Part shown: piece after piece, positions 40,401 to 50,976 of the stretch
Layout: each line of letters starts with the position of its first letter
Position numbering within the stretch: the first letter of the stretch is position 1
Source of the DNA: Sclerotiophoma versabilis
Taxonomy: Eukaryota > Ascomycota > Dothideomycetes > Pleosporales > Didymellaceae
Reading direction: 5' to 3'
DNA: 64,000 bases
NCBI GenBank assembly: GCA_012274445.1
Contig: JAAROD010000026.1
Coordinates: 372,001 to 436,000 of the forward strand
Program-made: the position numbers and the translations under genes
Notes under the pieces: generated by a model
The model's database searches: none
Told to the model about the DNA's origin: nothing
What the model saw: only the letters and a program-made list of their open reading frames with translations

Positions 40401-42481
40401 TTAGTTTTAATTATAGTTATTTATTATACACTAATACTATATAGCTCTAAGTAATATATATTACTATTAATCTTTTACTATAATAATTTAAGAGGTTTCT
40501 TATAACCTAATATAATTTACTACTAAACTAAAGGCTATTAGTAATAAGAAATATAAAGATATAATAGAACTCTATATATAATATATATAAGTATATAGTT
40601 AAGCTCTAACTCTATATTAATAAATAGCTATAAGAGAAAATTAGCTAAAAACTAGCTAGTTATAGGTATACTCTATTAACTAGTAGTAAAATATTAAAGG
40701 TAGATTATAAGGACCTTTAGAAGCTTTAACTAAGAGTAATTAAGTAGTAGTACCTATAAGTAATTACTAAAATACTTAAGAATTTTAAGGATACTACTAT
40801 CTTACTAAGTAAGAATTTAAATTCTTAGATTCTATATATCTAGCTTATATATAATTAACTTTTTAACTTTCTAGATAATATAACTAAAGAGCTAGGTAAG
40901 AACGTTAACTACGTAGATAATACTAAGTAGCTAGATATTATTAGAGCAGCTATATCTAAGGGCTAGGATAAGCTAAGAAAGTACTATTCTTAAACAGAGG
41001 GCAAACAGAGGTTTCTGTTTAATTACGTAATAATTTTAAATCTAACTTAAAAGCTTACTATATATAAGGTATTTATTATAGTTACTTATTATAGCTAAAT
41101 ACTTACATCTTTTATAAAACTCTACTTAGAATACTTAAGATAAGTATATATACTAATAGTAGTTTCTAGATTACCTTAATTAATATAATAAAGTAGAACT
41201 AAAAGACTAAAGTTAAGTTCTTTAATCTATACTAAGGCCTACTCTAGAGACTAAATAGTTCTAAAAGCCTTCTATATCTAACCTATTACTAAATAGTAGC
41301 TTTTTAATATTTAGCTAAAGCTTAGCTATATTTAAGTCTAGCTGTAAAAGAGAGTATACCTATAGAGAAGGTAAATCTTACCTAAGTATACTCTATATTA
41401 ATAGAGAAGGCTTTAATCTACTTAAGTAGTAGTATACTAACTAAGCTTTCTTTTTCTAGCTTACTTAAGTTATAAAAGATATTCTAGTAGTACCTATTTC
41501 TTAAGTAGGTGTAGAGTAAGTATTTAATACTGCCTAAGATATTATTAGAAATAGAAGGTATAGGCTTTTAGCTTAAATAACCTAAAAAATAATAATTCTT
41601 AAGAATTTAATATATTAGGGTTAATCTTAAGAGGAGGAACTATTACCTGCTAATAAGGTAGATAATCTATTAGAGCTTCTAGCTAGTAGTAATTTTAATA
41701 GTAGAAATAAGACTAAAGAGAATACTAGAGATAAGCTACTAGTACCTTCTATAATACTGCGTGCTTTAGTTATATATACTTATAAAAGCTCTATATAAGT
41801 AAAATAAAGGCCTATATATTTTAATAATTCTATACTATTATAAATAGCTATAATAAATAGTATAACTAGAAGCTTATAAATTACCTATATATAATCTTAT
41901 CTTATATATAATAACTTTCTCTATTACTATATAGAAAATAATACTAGGCTATATAGACTTTAATAAGTAGTTTCTTAACCTTTATAGATATATATTTATA
42001 TATAATTCTAAGAAGCGTACTACTACTAAAAAAGCCTTATAATACTTTTAGTTTAAGAAGTTACTTATAGATAATAGTATAGAAGTATATAAGATCTAGC
42101 TAGAATATAAAAAGAAGGCTAGGTAATAGAAAGAAGAGTACTAGTACTAGTAGAAATAGTAGAACTAGTAAAAGAATATATAAGCATACTAGTAGGCCTT
42201 ATACTAGTATCTCTTCTATAAATATCTATAGATAATATTAAAGAAAGATAAATAGAGCCTAGGTACTCTAAACCTAACTTCTACTTAACTCTACCTAACC
42301 TATACCTATACTAGTAGGTATCTCTACTTAACCTCTACCTACGCTAGTGCTACCCCTACCTAACCTTTACCTACACTAGAAGTACTCTAACCTAACCTAT
42401 ACCTATAGCCTATACAACTCTAACCTAACTCTAATCTAATATTAGGTACTCTAAACCTATTTACTAGCCTAAATAAGAGTA

Positions 42482-44196
42482 TATAAAAGGTATATTTATA
42501 GTAACCTATATAAAAATAAGTAAGATATCTACTAATAAATTAATAAAAGTACTTCTTAAGTAGGCTTATAAGTACTTTTTAACCTACCTAAACCTTTATA
42601 ATATAAATAGTAAAGTATAATAGGTTATAGAGTTATAAAAAAAGTAGTTAAAAAAGAGAGTAAATAATTAGTTTAACTACTAAAGAGAATAACTCTCTTC
42701 TCTTAGGTGCCTACTACTAACTTCTAAATCTAGAGCTTCTCTTTTAGTTTCTATTAAAACTATAACTCTTTACTAAAAGCTTTTTTATTATATACTAAGT
42801 AATATACAGGTTTATAGACTTTTATAAGCTTATTAGTACTAAACTATATTATAGAAAAAGAATAGTAACCTATAGAAGTAGTTATACTCTTAAATACCTA
42901 TAGCTTATTAGTAAAAGTAATACTAACTACTTTAAAAGAGCTAGAGCTATAAGAGCTGTTAGTTTATATACTATAGGCTTAAGAAGCTCTAGAACCTATA
43001 TAGAGTAATAGAAGTACTTTAAAAAGTACTAGAAGTAGTAGTAGATATAGAGGCTAGTATTAGCTATATTATAGTACTATATAGCTAAGCTATTAACTAG
43101 TAGAGTATATATATAGCCTAACTAGAGTATAGTTCTATACTTACTCTATATAGTACCTATAATAGGTATAGTAGTAGTAGTAGTAGTAGAGGTAGTAGCT
43201 AGTATAGGCAGAGGCAGAGGTAGTAGTAGTAGTAGAAGAGGTAGCTAGAGAGAGAGTAGTAGTAGTAGGTAAGAAAGAAGAGGGCTAGAGTCTCTAATAG
43301 AGCCTAGAGGCCTAGTAGAAGAAGCTTAATTAGCTAAAGCTAAACTACTAATACCTAAAGGTAAGACTAAGTAGTAGAAGTAGGTAGTAAGTATATAAGG
43401 TATAAGAAGAAGAGTATAGGTAGTAGTAGTATAGCTAGTAGTAGTAGTAGTAGTATAGTAGTACTTAGTATTAGTAGTAGTAGTAGTAGTAGTATATATA
43501 AGGCACTTAGACTTAGGTTCTTTCTATCTAAAGTTAGCTAAATAGTTAAAAAGAGCCTAGAAAAACTATATAAAAAGCTTAATTAAAAGCTATCTAAGCT
43601 ATTAGAAAAAGAGTAACTACCTCTTAGCTATAACTTAATCTTAAATAATAAGTTATAAGTAACTTAAGAGGTATAAGAAGCTTAAGAAGCTTATTATAAG
43701 TAGCTAAATAGGTAGAAGAAGCTTAAATTAAGAGTAAAATAAGAAAGTACTTATAGCTATAGTAATAGACTTAGAGATAGTTAAAATTAGTAAAAGAGGC
43801 TAATTATATAATAATTAGCTCTAGTAAAAGTAAAGTAAGCTACTTACTTTATACCTATACTACTTATTACTATAAGACGTTATATAAAAACTCTAACTAT
43901 AAATAAACTAAGTAATAAAGAAGTTAAGATTAAGTAGATAGTATATAGTTAAGCTATATATTTTAAGTTAAGTATCTAGTAATATATAGAGCTAATTAAT
44001 ATTATAAGGTTAAAGTAGAAGTATAAACTAATATAAAAAGTTTATACTAGTAAAATAAGCTTCTTTAATAATAATTAAAAGCTTAAAATAGTACCTTATA
44101 TAGAAAGTATAATAATTACTACTAAGTAAAGTAATAAGCTATATAAAAGTTTTTTAGATACTTTTTTATTTATAGAAGACTATCTAGAAGGTATAT
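42482..44196 (+). mobile_element. Older Copia, post-RNase H region
   Basis: Resumes the broken Copia after the DNA transposon and matches 22,600-24,326 of the full-length copy. The GC-rich string near 23,520-23,560 of that copy is reduced here (43,385-43,420) to TA-rich sequence, showing heavier RIP and greater age. Confidence 0.8.
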
Positions 44197-44485
44197 TATA
44201 TAAGTAAGCTACTAGCTTACTACTAGGCTAAGTAAGGTATTAGTATATTAGGGCTAGGTATTACCTAAAGTATAAGCCTATATACCTAAGCTTATAGCTA
44301 ACCTTTAAGAAGCTTAGTAGCTAAGCTAACTATAGTTAAGTAAACTTACTACTACTTATAAGCTTAATTCTAGAGTTACGTAACTAATAATATTTTCTTT
44401 ATATATAAATAGTTATTATATCTTAATAGATAGGTACTAATTAATTATTTAATTACTTAAGTACTGCTCTATAAGCTTATTAATA
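44197..44485 (+). repeat. 3' LTR of the older Copia
   Basis: 289 bp, starts TATATAAG, ends TTAATA (CA mutated to TA). Confidence 0.85.
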
Positions 44486-45187
44486 GCTTTTTACTTAAGT
44501 TTAGAACTCTCTTTTAAATAGGCTTTACTATTCTATTTCTAGCTATATTAATTATATTTAGGCTACTACTTTAGAAGCTCTATAGAATAAAGTTAAGGCT
44601 TTTACTATTAAATATATAGAAGGTATAGAATTAACCTAAAGTTATAAATATATACTAATAGTTTTAGACTATAATATTAATATAATCTATAATAAGAGAG
44701 TTACTATTTAGTAGAAGAACTTATTCTTAGCTTTATACTACTATAAGAGATTTAGTATATTAGGTATTATTATAGCTAAAATAGAGTAAAAATATATATA
44801 TATTTATACTCTAAATTTAGGCTACTAAGTAGTTCTTCTCTAGCTATATAACAGGTATATAGATAAGTAGTAAAGAGATATTTAGATATAATACTAGTAA
44901 ATAAACTATTTAGATATACCTTATTAATATTAATACTATAATAACTTTTTATAATAATTAGAGTTTATCTTAAGAATATTATTTTAAAATTAAGATATAA
45001 TAACTAAGCTTACCTAACCTCTACCTATACTAGTACTACCTTTACTTAACCTATACCTATACTAGAAGTACTATAATCTAACCTATACCTACTTAGTAGC
45101 TACTAGTATAGGTAGAGGTTAGAGTTAGGTAGAAGTAGGTTATATAATCTACTTAACCTCTACCTAACTTTTACCTATTTACTAGCC
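44486..45187 (-). mobile_element. Left-end fragment of the 12-bp-duplication DNA transposon
   Basis: Reverse complement of 28,179 to about 29,260 without the 502-bp insert. Ends in ACCTATTTACTAGCC at 45,187, the family terminus, preceded by the same subterminal motif cluster (45,010-45,180). Its other end is cut by the older Copia. Confidence 0.75.
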
Positions 45188-45725
45188 TATCTATAGTTAA
45201 AGTATTTAAAAAGGTCTTAAAAAGAGTATTAATAATTATATATAAGCTAGTATTAGTATAATAGAAGATTATTAAGCTTTAAGTAGTAAATAAGGCTACT
45301 TTATACTAGAAATTATAGAAGAGAAAGTAAATTAAAGTAAAAATAACTATTATAGTTAAGAAGAGGCTAGTAGATAACTACTCTAAAGAAGTTTAGAGTA
45401 TATAGTAATAGTAAGAAGTAAAAGAAGAGAGTATACGCTAAAGAGGCTAAGCTCTTCTAATAATACTATAGATAGACTAAGATAGTATAGAGAAACTAGG
45501 TATAATATATAAATATATAATAATAAAGTAGAAGTAGTTTCTAGGTAATAGTATAGGTTTTTCTGCTCTATATAGTACTAAAGTAGGTTGTTATAGGCTA
45601 TAATAGGGCTAATTTTAGTATAGTCTTAGTAAAAGTGCGCAGCTTACCTATGTGCGCAACTTACCTGTATGCGCAGCTTACCTGTGTACGCGGCTTGCCT
45701 ATAGGCGCAGCTGGTCTGTAAGGTA
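45188..45725 (+). mobile_element. Truncated Fot1/pogo element, 3' end
   Basis: Reverse complement of the 25,740-26,200 part of the full Fot1 copy (C-terminal coding part and terminus). It ends CTGTAAGGTA at 45,725, followed by CG instead of the expected TA. The subterminal region holds five 17-bp repeats (45,635-45,719). Confidence 0.75.
45635..45719 (+). repeat. Five 17-bp subterminal repeats, consensus GTGCGCAGCTTACCTGT
   Basis: Five end-to-end 17-mers start at 45,635, 45,652, 45,669, 45,686 and 45,703, differing at one to a few positions. The full-length Fot1 copy has only about two such units at its end. The repeats keep GCGC and TG steps that are absent from the sequence around them. 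Confidence 0.8.
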
Positions 45726-45889
45726 CGTTATAACTATTATAGTTAAGAAGACCTCTATTTAAGCTAGAAAACGCATAGTAGCTAAGGTAGCTAAGTACTT
45801 CCCTATGCCTAGCTATATATTACTAAGCTTAGGTCTTAATACTAAAGTAAATATCTATGAGATTATTAAATAAACTGCACTGCTAATGT
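45726..45889. other. Isochore boundary
   Basis: TA-rich sequence without a recognisable element grades into balanced-GC sequence within about 160 bp. The last RIP-like tract touches the stop codon of the oxygenase gene. Confidence 0.7.
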
Positions 45890-47077
45890 TTATTTACTCG
45901 TACTTTGCATCTTTGTTCTTCTTACATTCTGCCTCTGCTTTTCCCGCTCTTCCCTGCTAATATTTACATTAAAGTGCGCGGCTCGGATTTTTGCGTATAG
46001 CTCCCCTGCGGTCAAGTCATTCACCGGCTCTAGCCACTTCCCAGTAATAATTGTTTCCAGTTCTTTCGAGTCAATGACTACAGGCTCATGAGCGCGCAGT
46101 ACAAACACGATGCTGAACCTATATCTCTTCTCCCTATTCTTATCCCCAGTTGGATCTCCATAAGAAACGACTCTATGTCCACCCGCAGGATATCTCCCGT
46201 TACTTAGCGTCTCCAACTGCCTTCCGGTCAGCAAAGTCGCACCCTTCATGCCCGACTTCTCGACCTCTTTCTCAACCTGAAACCACTCCGCGCCATCCCA
46301 GACTTCCAATCCAGGGACATTCCCCACAACAACGCTCAACAAGCCCAGATCTGCATGCGGCTCCGCAACCTCCTTGGCCTCCCACCCTTCATACCTGAAC
46401 AACCTCAGCATTGTCGCCGTCTTCTGTTCGTCGTTCTTCTGCATAGTGCCACATTGGCCGACGAACTTCCTTAGCCCTTTCGTCGCATCATCAGGCTCCG
46501 GAATGTCTAGGGATGTCGCTATCCGACCAAGCGTATTCTCGAGATGCCTCCCCATGAGGTCCCAATACCTTTTTGCCGGACCACGCAGGATTTCAGGGCA
46601 GTACTCCAAAGTGCGCAAAGTAATGAATTCCTTCTCGCCAGGGATGCTCGACCAGCCTTCTTCGGAGCCGAGCTTGTGCTTCCATCGCGCCTTTTCCTCT
46701 ACAGGCTGCGCGAAGAATGCTTGCGAAGTAGACAAGAGGGCTTCGTAGGCGCTTTGCAGAGGGTGCAGTCCGGGTGAGGACAAGTCGTGGGTTGGAAATG
46801 TGATCGTGGTCCATCCGAGGTTCGAGAGGGCTTGCTGGTGTACGGGGAGGACTAGGGGCAAAGGAGAAGGAATAAGAGGTGAAGGTGTGGCAATGGGGGT
46901 GTTTTGATGTTCCTGGTATGTGGAGACAGCTTTGCTGCTTTGCCCGCGTAATCGTGAGATAAACTTTGTGATTGACAATGAGCGCTCAGAGGGTGCTGCG
47001 GATGTTAGCACTGGCATCTTGAAGACCACACCCGGTGTCGCAGAGAACGCCAGGTATTCAAAGTGCAGAAAGTTCAA
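45890..47077 (-). CDS. 2-oxoglutarate/Fe(II) oxygenase, isopenicillin N synthase-like
   Basis: Single exon, 395 aa. The C-terminal half carries the 2OG-Fe(II) dioxygenase core: His241 and Asp243 in EPHADLGLLSVV and His301 in PAGGHRVVSY for iron, then Arg320-x-Ser322 (RYRFSIVFVLR) for 2-oxoglutarate. The N-terminal DIOX_N-like part (about 75-180) contains LGWTTITFP and AFFAQPVEEKARW. Members of this fold hydroxylate or desaturate small molecules; the substrate is not predictable. Met21 (MPVLTSAAPS) is an alternative start. It is the first gene outside the RIP-mutated block and ends right at its edge. Three tandem minus-strand genes begin here. TGACGTCG lies 66 bp upstream of the start (47,143-47,150). 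All key residues are intact, so I expect a working enzyme. Confidence 0.85.
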   Translation of the reverse strand: MNFLHFEYLAFSATPGVVFKMPVLTSAAPSERSLSITKFISRLRGQSSKAVSTYQEHQNTPIATPSPLIPSPLPLVLPVHQQALSNLGWTTITFPTHDLSSPGLHPLQSAYEALLSTSQAFFAQPVEEKARWKHKLGSEEGWSSIPGEKEFITLRTLEYCPEILRGPAKRYWDLMGRHLENTLGRIATSLDIPEPDDATKGLRKFVGQCGTMQKNDEQKTATMLRLFRYEGWEAKEVAEPHADLGLLSVVVGNVPGLEVWDGAEWFQVEKEVEKSGMKGATLLTGRQLETLSNGRYPAGGHRVVSYGDPTGDKNREKRYRFSIVFVLRAHEPVVIDSKELETIITGKWLEPVNDLTAGELYAKIRAAHFNVNISREEREKQRQNVRRTKMQSTSK

Positions 47078-47265
47078 GTGTGATTAAGACAAGTTCTTAT
47101 GTTAGGTGTTGGTGTTACGAAGGGCGAATTTAATGAGGCTGATGACGTCGGTGTGGCTTAGCTACGCCGGTGCCGCCTTGCTCCGGTGAGCACATAGAGC
47201 ACATCGCATGGATCAGAGAAACGCCTTGTGCGGATAAGTGACACGGCTTTTTGGATTGTGTTCTG

Positions 47266-48579
47266 CTACTCATGGGGCAAGTTTACAGTGTTCTTCTGTT
47301 TGCTCTTAGCCCATAAGGATCTCTCCCTTTCTTCAAACCACTGATGCAGCACCGGTCTGACCCTGACTACATGTCCGCTTTCTCCCACACTTATACCAAA
47401 TTCCATGCCCTCCTTGTAGCTCCCGCCCTCGGCGCTGACCCTCATGGGTGTCATCATCTCCAATCGGCACAGGGCAAGGCCGACATCCCCGATATGAGCG
47501 ACGAGCTTGCCGGTTGCGCGACCCTTCTTGATTCGACCCGATTCATCGAGCTGTTTGATGTCTGCCCCCGATTCAGGACTTAATGTCGAGGACGGAGGGC
47601 TGCCAGCAAAGTCGAGTTGCACGGGCAGTATCCGCTTTCGAACGACACCGGTGTGTTTAGTTCGGATGGTAAGCTCCTGACCGACGTAGCAGCCTTTCTT
47701 GAAATCGACGCCTTGTGCCAGGTCAATGTTGACTTCCATCGGTAATGCGCTTTCTCTTGGAATCTCCCGCGGCCCTTCGGCAATCCCTTGCTTGTAACGC
47801 TGCAAGTGATACTGCCATTCGTCTTGTATTTCTGTTCTGTCGCCAAAGATTTTACTTTCAGGCTTCGCAAGGATCCTCCAGAGAGTAGATAAATCACCAC
47901 GTGGGTCACACAGAACTGCCGCTGATGCTTGCCTGTTGATGTTCTCGTATGCTTGACCCCAAGCAGCCCATACTCCAAGCTCCTCTTCCGGCACAAGCTC
48001 AATGGCAACCTTGCTTCTGAGTTTGTGTCGCTTTAGGTGTTTTCGCAACGCCTCGACTTCTGAAGTGTCCACCTCAATGTAGCAGCTCCAATGTTCCTCC
48101 TCTGCTAGCAGCTCCGGAAATACCCATACAAAGACGTCCCACAGCACTCGACCTCTAGAATCGAGAAAAGCAGCAAAGAATGGCTGGTCACGATCCGCGT
48201 GGACGTTGTTCGTGATCAAGCCCTGCAGGAACTTGACCGTGTCAGGACCGGAGAGGGAGAGAAGGCGGCGGTGCGGAAGTGGCGCGATGCCCGAGTCTCG
48301 AGGTTGCAGGGCATTGTTCGCCGTCGAGTAGAGACGAATATTCGAGTTGTGAAGGGTAACGGCGCACGCTGCACTCTTGTACCTCGATATCGAAACCTCT
48401 GGTCGGGCAGGCTGTTCTGCTCGCTGCGGCGGTCGGCGAGTCAGCGACGCAGTGCTGAGCGTGCGAGTTGTAGCAAAGCGCGCGGCGCGCCAGACACCAA
48501 ATGTGTTCTGGCAGGAGTTACATATATACGCAGAAGAGCGTGCAAAAAGTGAATTGGGCCGTGCCATCGTTGTGTACAA
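47266..48579 (-). CDS. IBA57: Mitochondrial Fe-S cluster assembly factor IBA57 (CAF17)
   Basis: Single exon, 437 aa. Contains the family signature KGCYVGQE (295-302) of the YgfZ/GcvT-like folate-binding fold. The fold starts near residue 95 with HRRLLSLSGPDTVKFLQGLITNN and AAFLDSRGRVLWDVFV. The first about 85 residues are rich in Arg, Ser and Ala, fitting a mitochondrial presequence. IBA57 acts with ISCA1/ISCA2 to make 4Fe-4S clusters for aconitase, lipoate synthase and similar enzymes in the mitochondrial matrix. Met5 (MARPNS) is an equally good start. The length is usual for fungal members. It lies 188 bp upstream of the oxygenase gene on the same strand, with no functional link evident. 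Confidence 0.92.
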   Translation of the reverse strand: MYTTMARPNSLFARSSAYICNSCQNTFGVWRAARFATTRTLSTASLTRRPPQRAEQPARPEVSISRYKSAACAVTLHNSNIRLYSTANNALQPRDSGIAPLPHRRLLSLSGPDTVKFLQGLITNNVHADRDQPFFAAFLDSRGRVLWDVFVWVFPELLAEEEHWSCYIEVDTSEVEALRKHLKRHKLRSKVAIELVPEEELGVWAAWGQAYENINRQASAAVLCDPRGDLSTLWRILAKPESKIFGDRTEIQDEWQYHLQRYKQGIAEGPREIPRESALPMEVNIDLAQGVDFKKGCYVGQELTIRTKHTGVVRKRILPVQLDFAGSPPSSTLSPESGADIKQLDESGRIKKGRATGKLVAHIGDVGLALCRLEMMTPMRVSAEGGSYKEGMEFGISVGESGHVVRVRPVLHQWFEERERSLWAKSKQKNTVNLPHE

Positions 48580-48850
48580 ACTGAGGTGTTGCAGCTTGGA
48601 GCTTTCCAGAGAGTTGAGCTATGGCGTCAAGATTCATAATCGATAAGAAAAAAGATGTCTCGGACCAATTGCCATCATAGCGGATAAAGTATTGAATTGC
48701 AGACCCTTTGATTCTTTAAGAAAGTTATAAGTAGATATCTGCGCCATATATGCCTAGTCATAGTCGATACATAGCCTCACAATGGGCAGCTTGCCGAACG
48801 CCTGTTCCGAACATCAATGTCTTTCAAAATCCCTGTCGATGGAGCAACAA

Positions 48851-50635
48851 TTAATCGTTCTTTCGACTTTGACTCGCGTGACTCGTTAACCTCGCACTCT
48901 CATCATCGCTGCCTTTTGGGCTTGCTGGTTCTAGATCGTCCTCGTCGTCGCTCCACTTGTCATCTTCGCCAACCGCAAAGATGGTGTCCCCATCAAGAGA
49001 TTCCCTAGGTGGGTGAATGGGCTTTTGTGGCTGAGGAGCAGGTAATGGTGAAGCATCACGCGCTGCGTCGCGCTGTGGTCGAACTGGGTCATACGAGGGG
49101 GGATGGTCTAAAGGCCCATCTTCCTCGTCAAGCGAATCGCGGATGGAGGCAATCTCGAAGCCTTCGTCATCTTGCGCGATCTACGTATGCGTCAGTATTC
49201 TTCTAGGGAACAGGGTTGCCATGCTTACCTCGTCACTCATGGCGAACCTCCTGTTGTTGGCAGTCGGTCTCCACATGTATGCAACAAAGCAAACATCAGC
49301 CAAGTAGACCAAGTTTAGCCAGCCGTCCAAGACGAACCACCGGGTCTGCCAATGTGTTGGCGCAAAGTCCGGGGTGGAGACGCCGGCGAAAGTAAAGCTG
49401 TTGATGAAAAAGAAACCAAAAATAACAACAATGCTGGTCAAGATGCACCACCAGAGCCTCTTGTACATGGTAGCCTTGACGTGTTGCTTGCGTTCCATGA
49501 GATCCTTCATGGTAAGGTTCAGAGAGTTCAAGGTCCAGATGTAGAAAGCAGTCAAGGTGGCAGACAGGGGCAGGATTACAAGCAGGACAAGAGGACCAGC
49601 GTCATCAGGGCGAACGGTGAGCGATGCGACAGCGTATATGACACCAAAGACAAAGTGAGCCACGGCCAGCCAGCGAACGATGGTCATGGTTTTGCCGAGT
49701 GAGGGCTTGACGACTCCGTAACCCATGCAGACGATAAGCAGCAGGAAGAAGGAAAACGAATTGCGGAACGCGTTCAGGACGGCGACGGTGACCATAAGCA
49801 CCTTGGATCCAACGTTGTTGCCGTGGCGGTTTTGGTAGTCGTAGAAACCCCATGTCATGAGCATCTCGACGACCAAGAAGACTAGGATGGCTGTGATGTA
49901 GTTCTGGACTGCCAGGATATCGTGTCTGTTCTGGTAGTACAGGAAACCCCAGAACAGCAGGACTACAAAGTACACGATGGTGATGCCGCCGTAGAAGGGG
50001 AGCTTGGCGATTTGTGCTGCTGGAAGCTCGCCGTACGCGTTACGGAAGGTGACGATTGCTTCGTAGTCGACTTCTTTGGTGTAGGCAGCGGTAGCAACGC
50101 AGTAGTATCCCGTCTTGATGGCCAACTTTCGCTCTCCGCTGGCGACGGGATAATTGATTGGCTTCGGGTCGTTGAGATGGACGGCTTCGGTTCGAATGTA
50201 CATTTGCGATGCAGCTCCGGCGTCGTCAGCGAGGATCCACTCGCCCTTGTGGGTTCCGTTGCAGAGTTTGGCATCGATGGCGTCGTCGTTGCAGATGTAG
50301 GAGCGCTGCAGTGAATTAGCATGGACGAGGACATGGGCCCGGGGTGTACCCACGTCGTCGACAGGCATCTCAGACGGCTTGCCCAGCAGTAGCGAGTCCT
50401 TCCATTCCCAGATGACAACGCCCACCGTAGGGTCTTCGATTTCCTTGTTCTGCTCTCCCTTCTTGAGGAACTTGACGAGGATGAAGGGCTCGACCTTGCC
50501 GCCCCACGATTTCTTGCTATACATGCCCGAGCATTTCTGGGCCTCGTCGCGGGTAAGCGTGACGTCGATTGCTGCCACTGCTGTTGCGATGGACAGCAAC
50601 AGCAGCCCTGCGCTGCGCAGCCATTGCTGCTTCAT
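48851..50635 (-). CDS. Lung seven-transmembrane receptor family protein (PTM1/GPR107-like)
   Basis: Two exons: 50,635-49,229 and 49,180-48,851, giving 578 aa. The 48-bp intron (49,181-49,228) has GTAAGC, a CTGAC branch site and TAG. Splicing keeps phase 0 and replaces a short read-through tail with an acidic cytosolic tail containing DGDTIFAVGEDDKWSDDED. Residues 1-22 are a signal peptide. About 23-210 form a Cys-containing lumenal domain (Cys35, Cys115, Cys125, Cys179). Seven or so membrane helices follow between about 215 and 455. The family works in Golgi/endosome membrane traffic in fungi and animals. It shares a 341-bp divergent upstream region with CTU2. Confidence 0.88.
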
Positions 50636-50976
50636 CTTGTGGCTTGAGGCCAGCTGGCGGGGCCGGTCGTCGTTGGATGCTTGTGCGGACTGTGCGCGTG
50701 TGCGCTGCGCGAGGCTTCGTCAAGGCTGTTCCGGCCCGCTCCCCTTGTGAGAACGGCGTGTTCGGTGCAGAAGGCGGCAGTGTTGTGTTTGGCTGCCCGT
50801 CGTCACTGCCTTGCTCTGCCGCTGCGGACTGCGCGGGAGCTGGGAGCTTGGGCCATCAAGTCACCGGTAGCGCGCTCGCTGCCGCCCTGCTGTGGCGCAT
50901 GCCTGAAGTGGAAGGCCGAGGGCCAAACACCACCAGCATCTGCACTACCACATCGCACACCGACCAAGCACGCGTC
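50636..50976. promoter_or_regulatory. Divergent promoter region between PTM1-like and CTU2
   Basis: 341 bp, GC-rich, between two start codons facing away from each other. I see no TATA box or clear activator site. Open frames that cross it are not conserved protein. Confidence 0.5.

Larger units (their letters stand above)
28179..42469. mobile_element. Large DNA transposon with 15-bp TIRs and a 12-bp target duplication
   Basis: Ends are GGCTAGTAAATAGGT and its exact reverse complement. The 12-mer TAAATAAGAGTA stands immediately outside each end (28,167-28,178 and 42,470-42,481), and the interrupted Copia has it once. Without the inserted Copia (29,509-36,959) and the 502-bp insert (28,445-28,946) it is about 6.3 kb. 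Both ends carry clusters of a motif like ACCTAACCTCTACCTA in both orientations (28,190-28,340; 42,255-42,460), as expected of transposase-binding sites. Inside is an hAT-type transposase relic (39,380-40,400). A 12-bp duplication is not the 8 bp usual for hAT, so the superfamily is uncertain. Confidence 0.7.

Noticed and set aside
42255..42460. CCTAACC-like repeats as internal telomere sequence
   Set aside because: The motif is ACCTAACCTCTACCTA in both orientations at both ends of a transposon, not a run of CCCTAA.
46150..46814. Plus- and minus-strand open frames overlapping the oxygenase gene
   Set aside because: They lie in other frames of a clear, conserved gene and show no family features.
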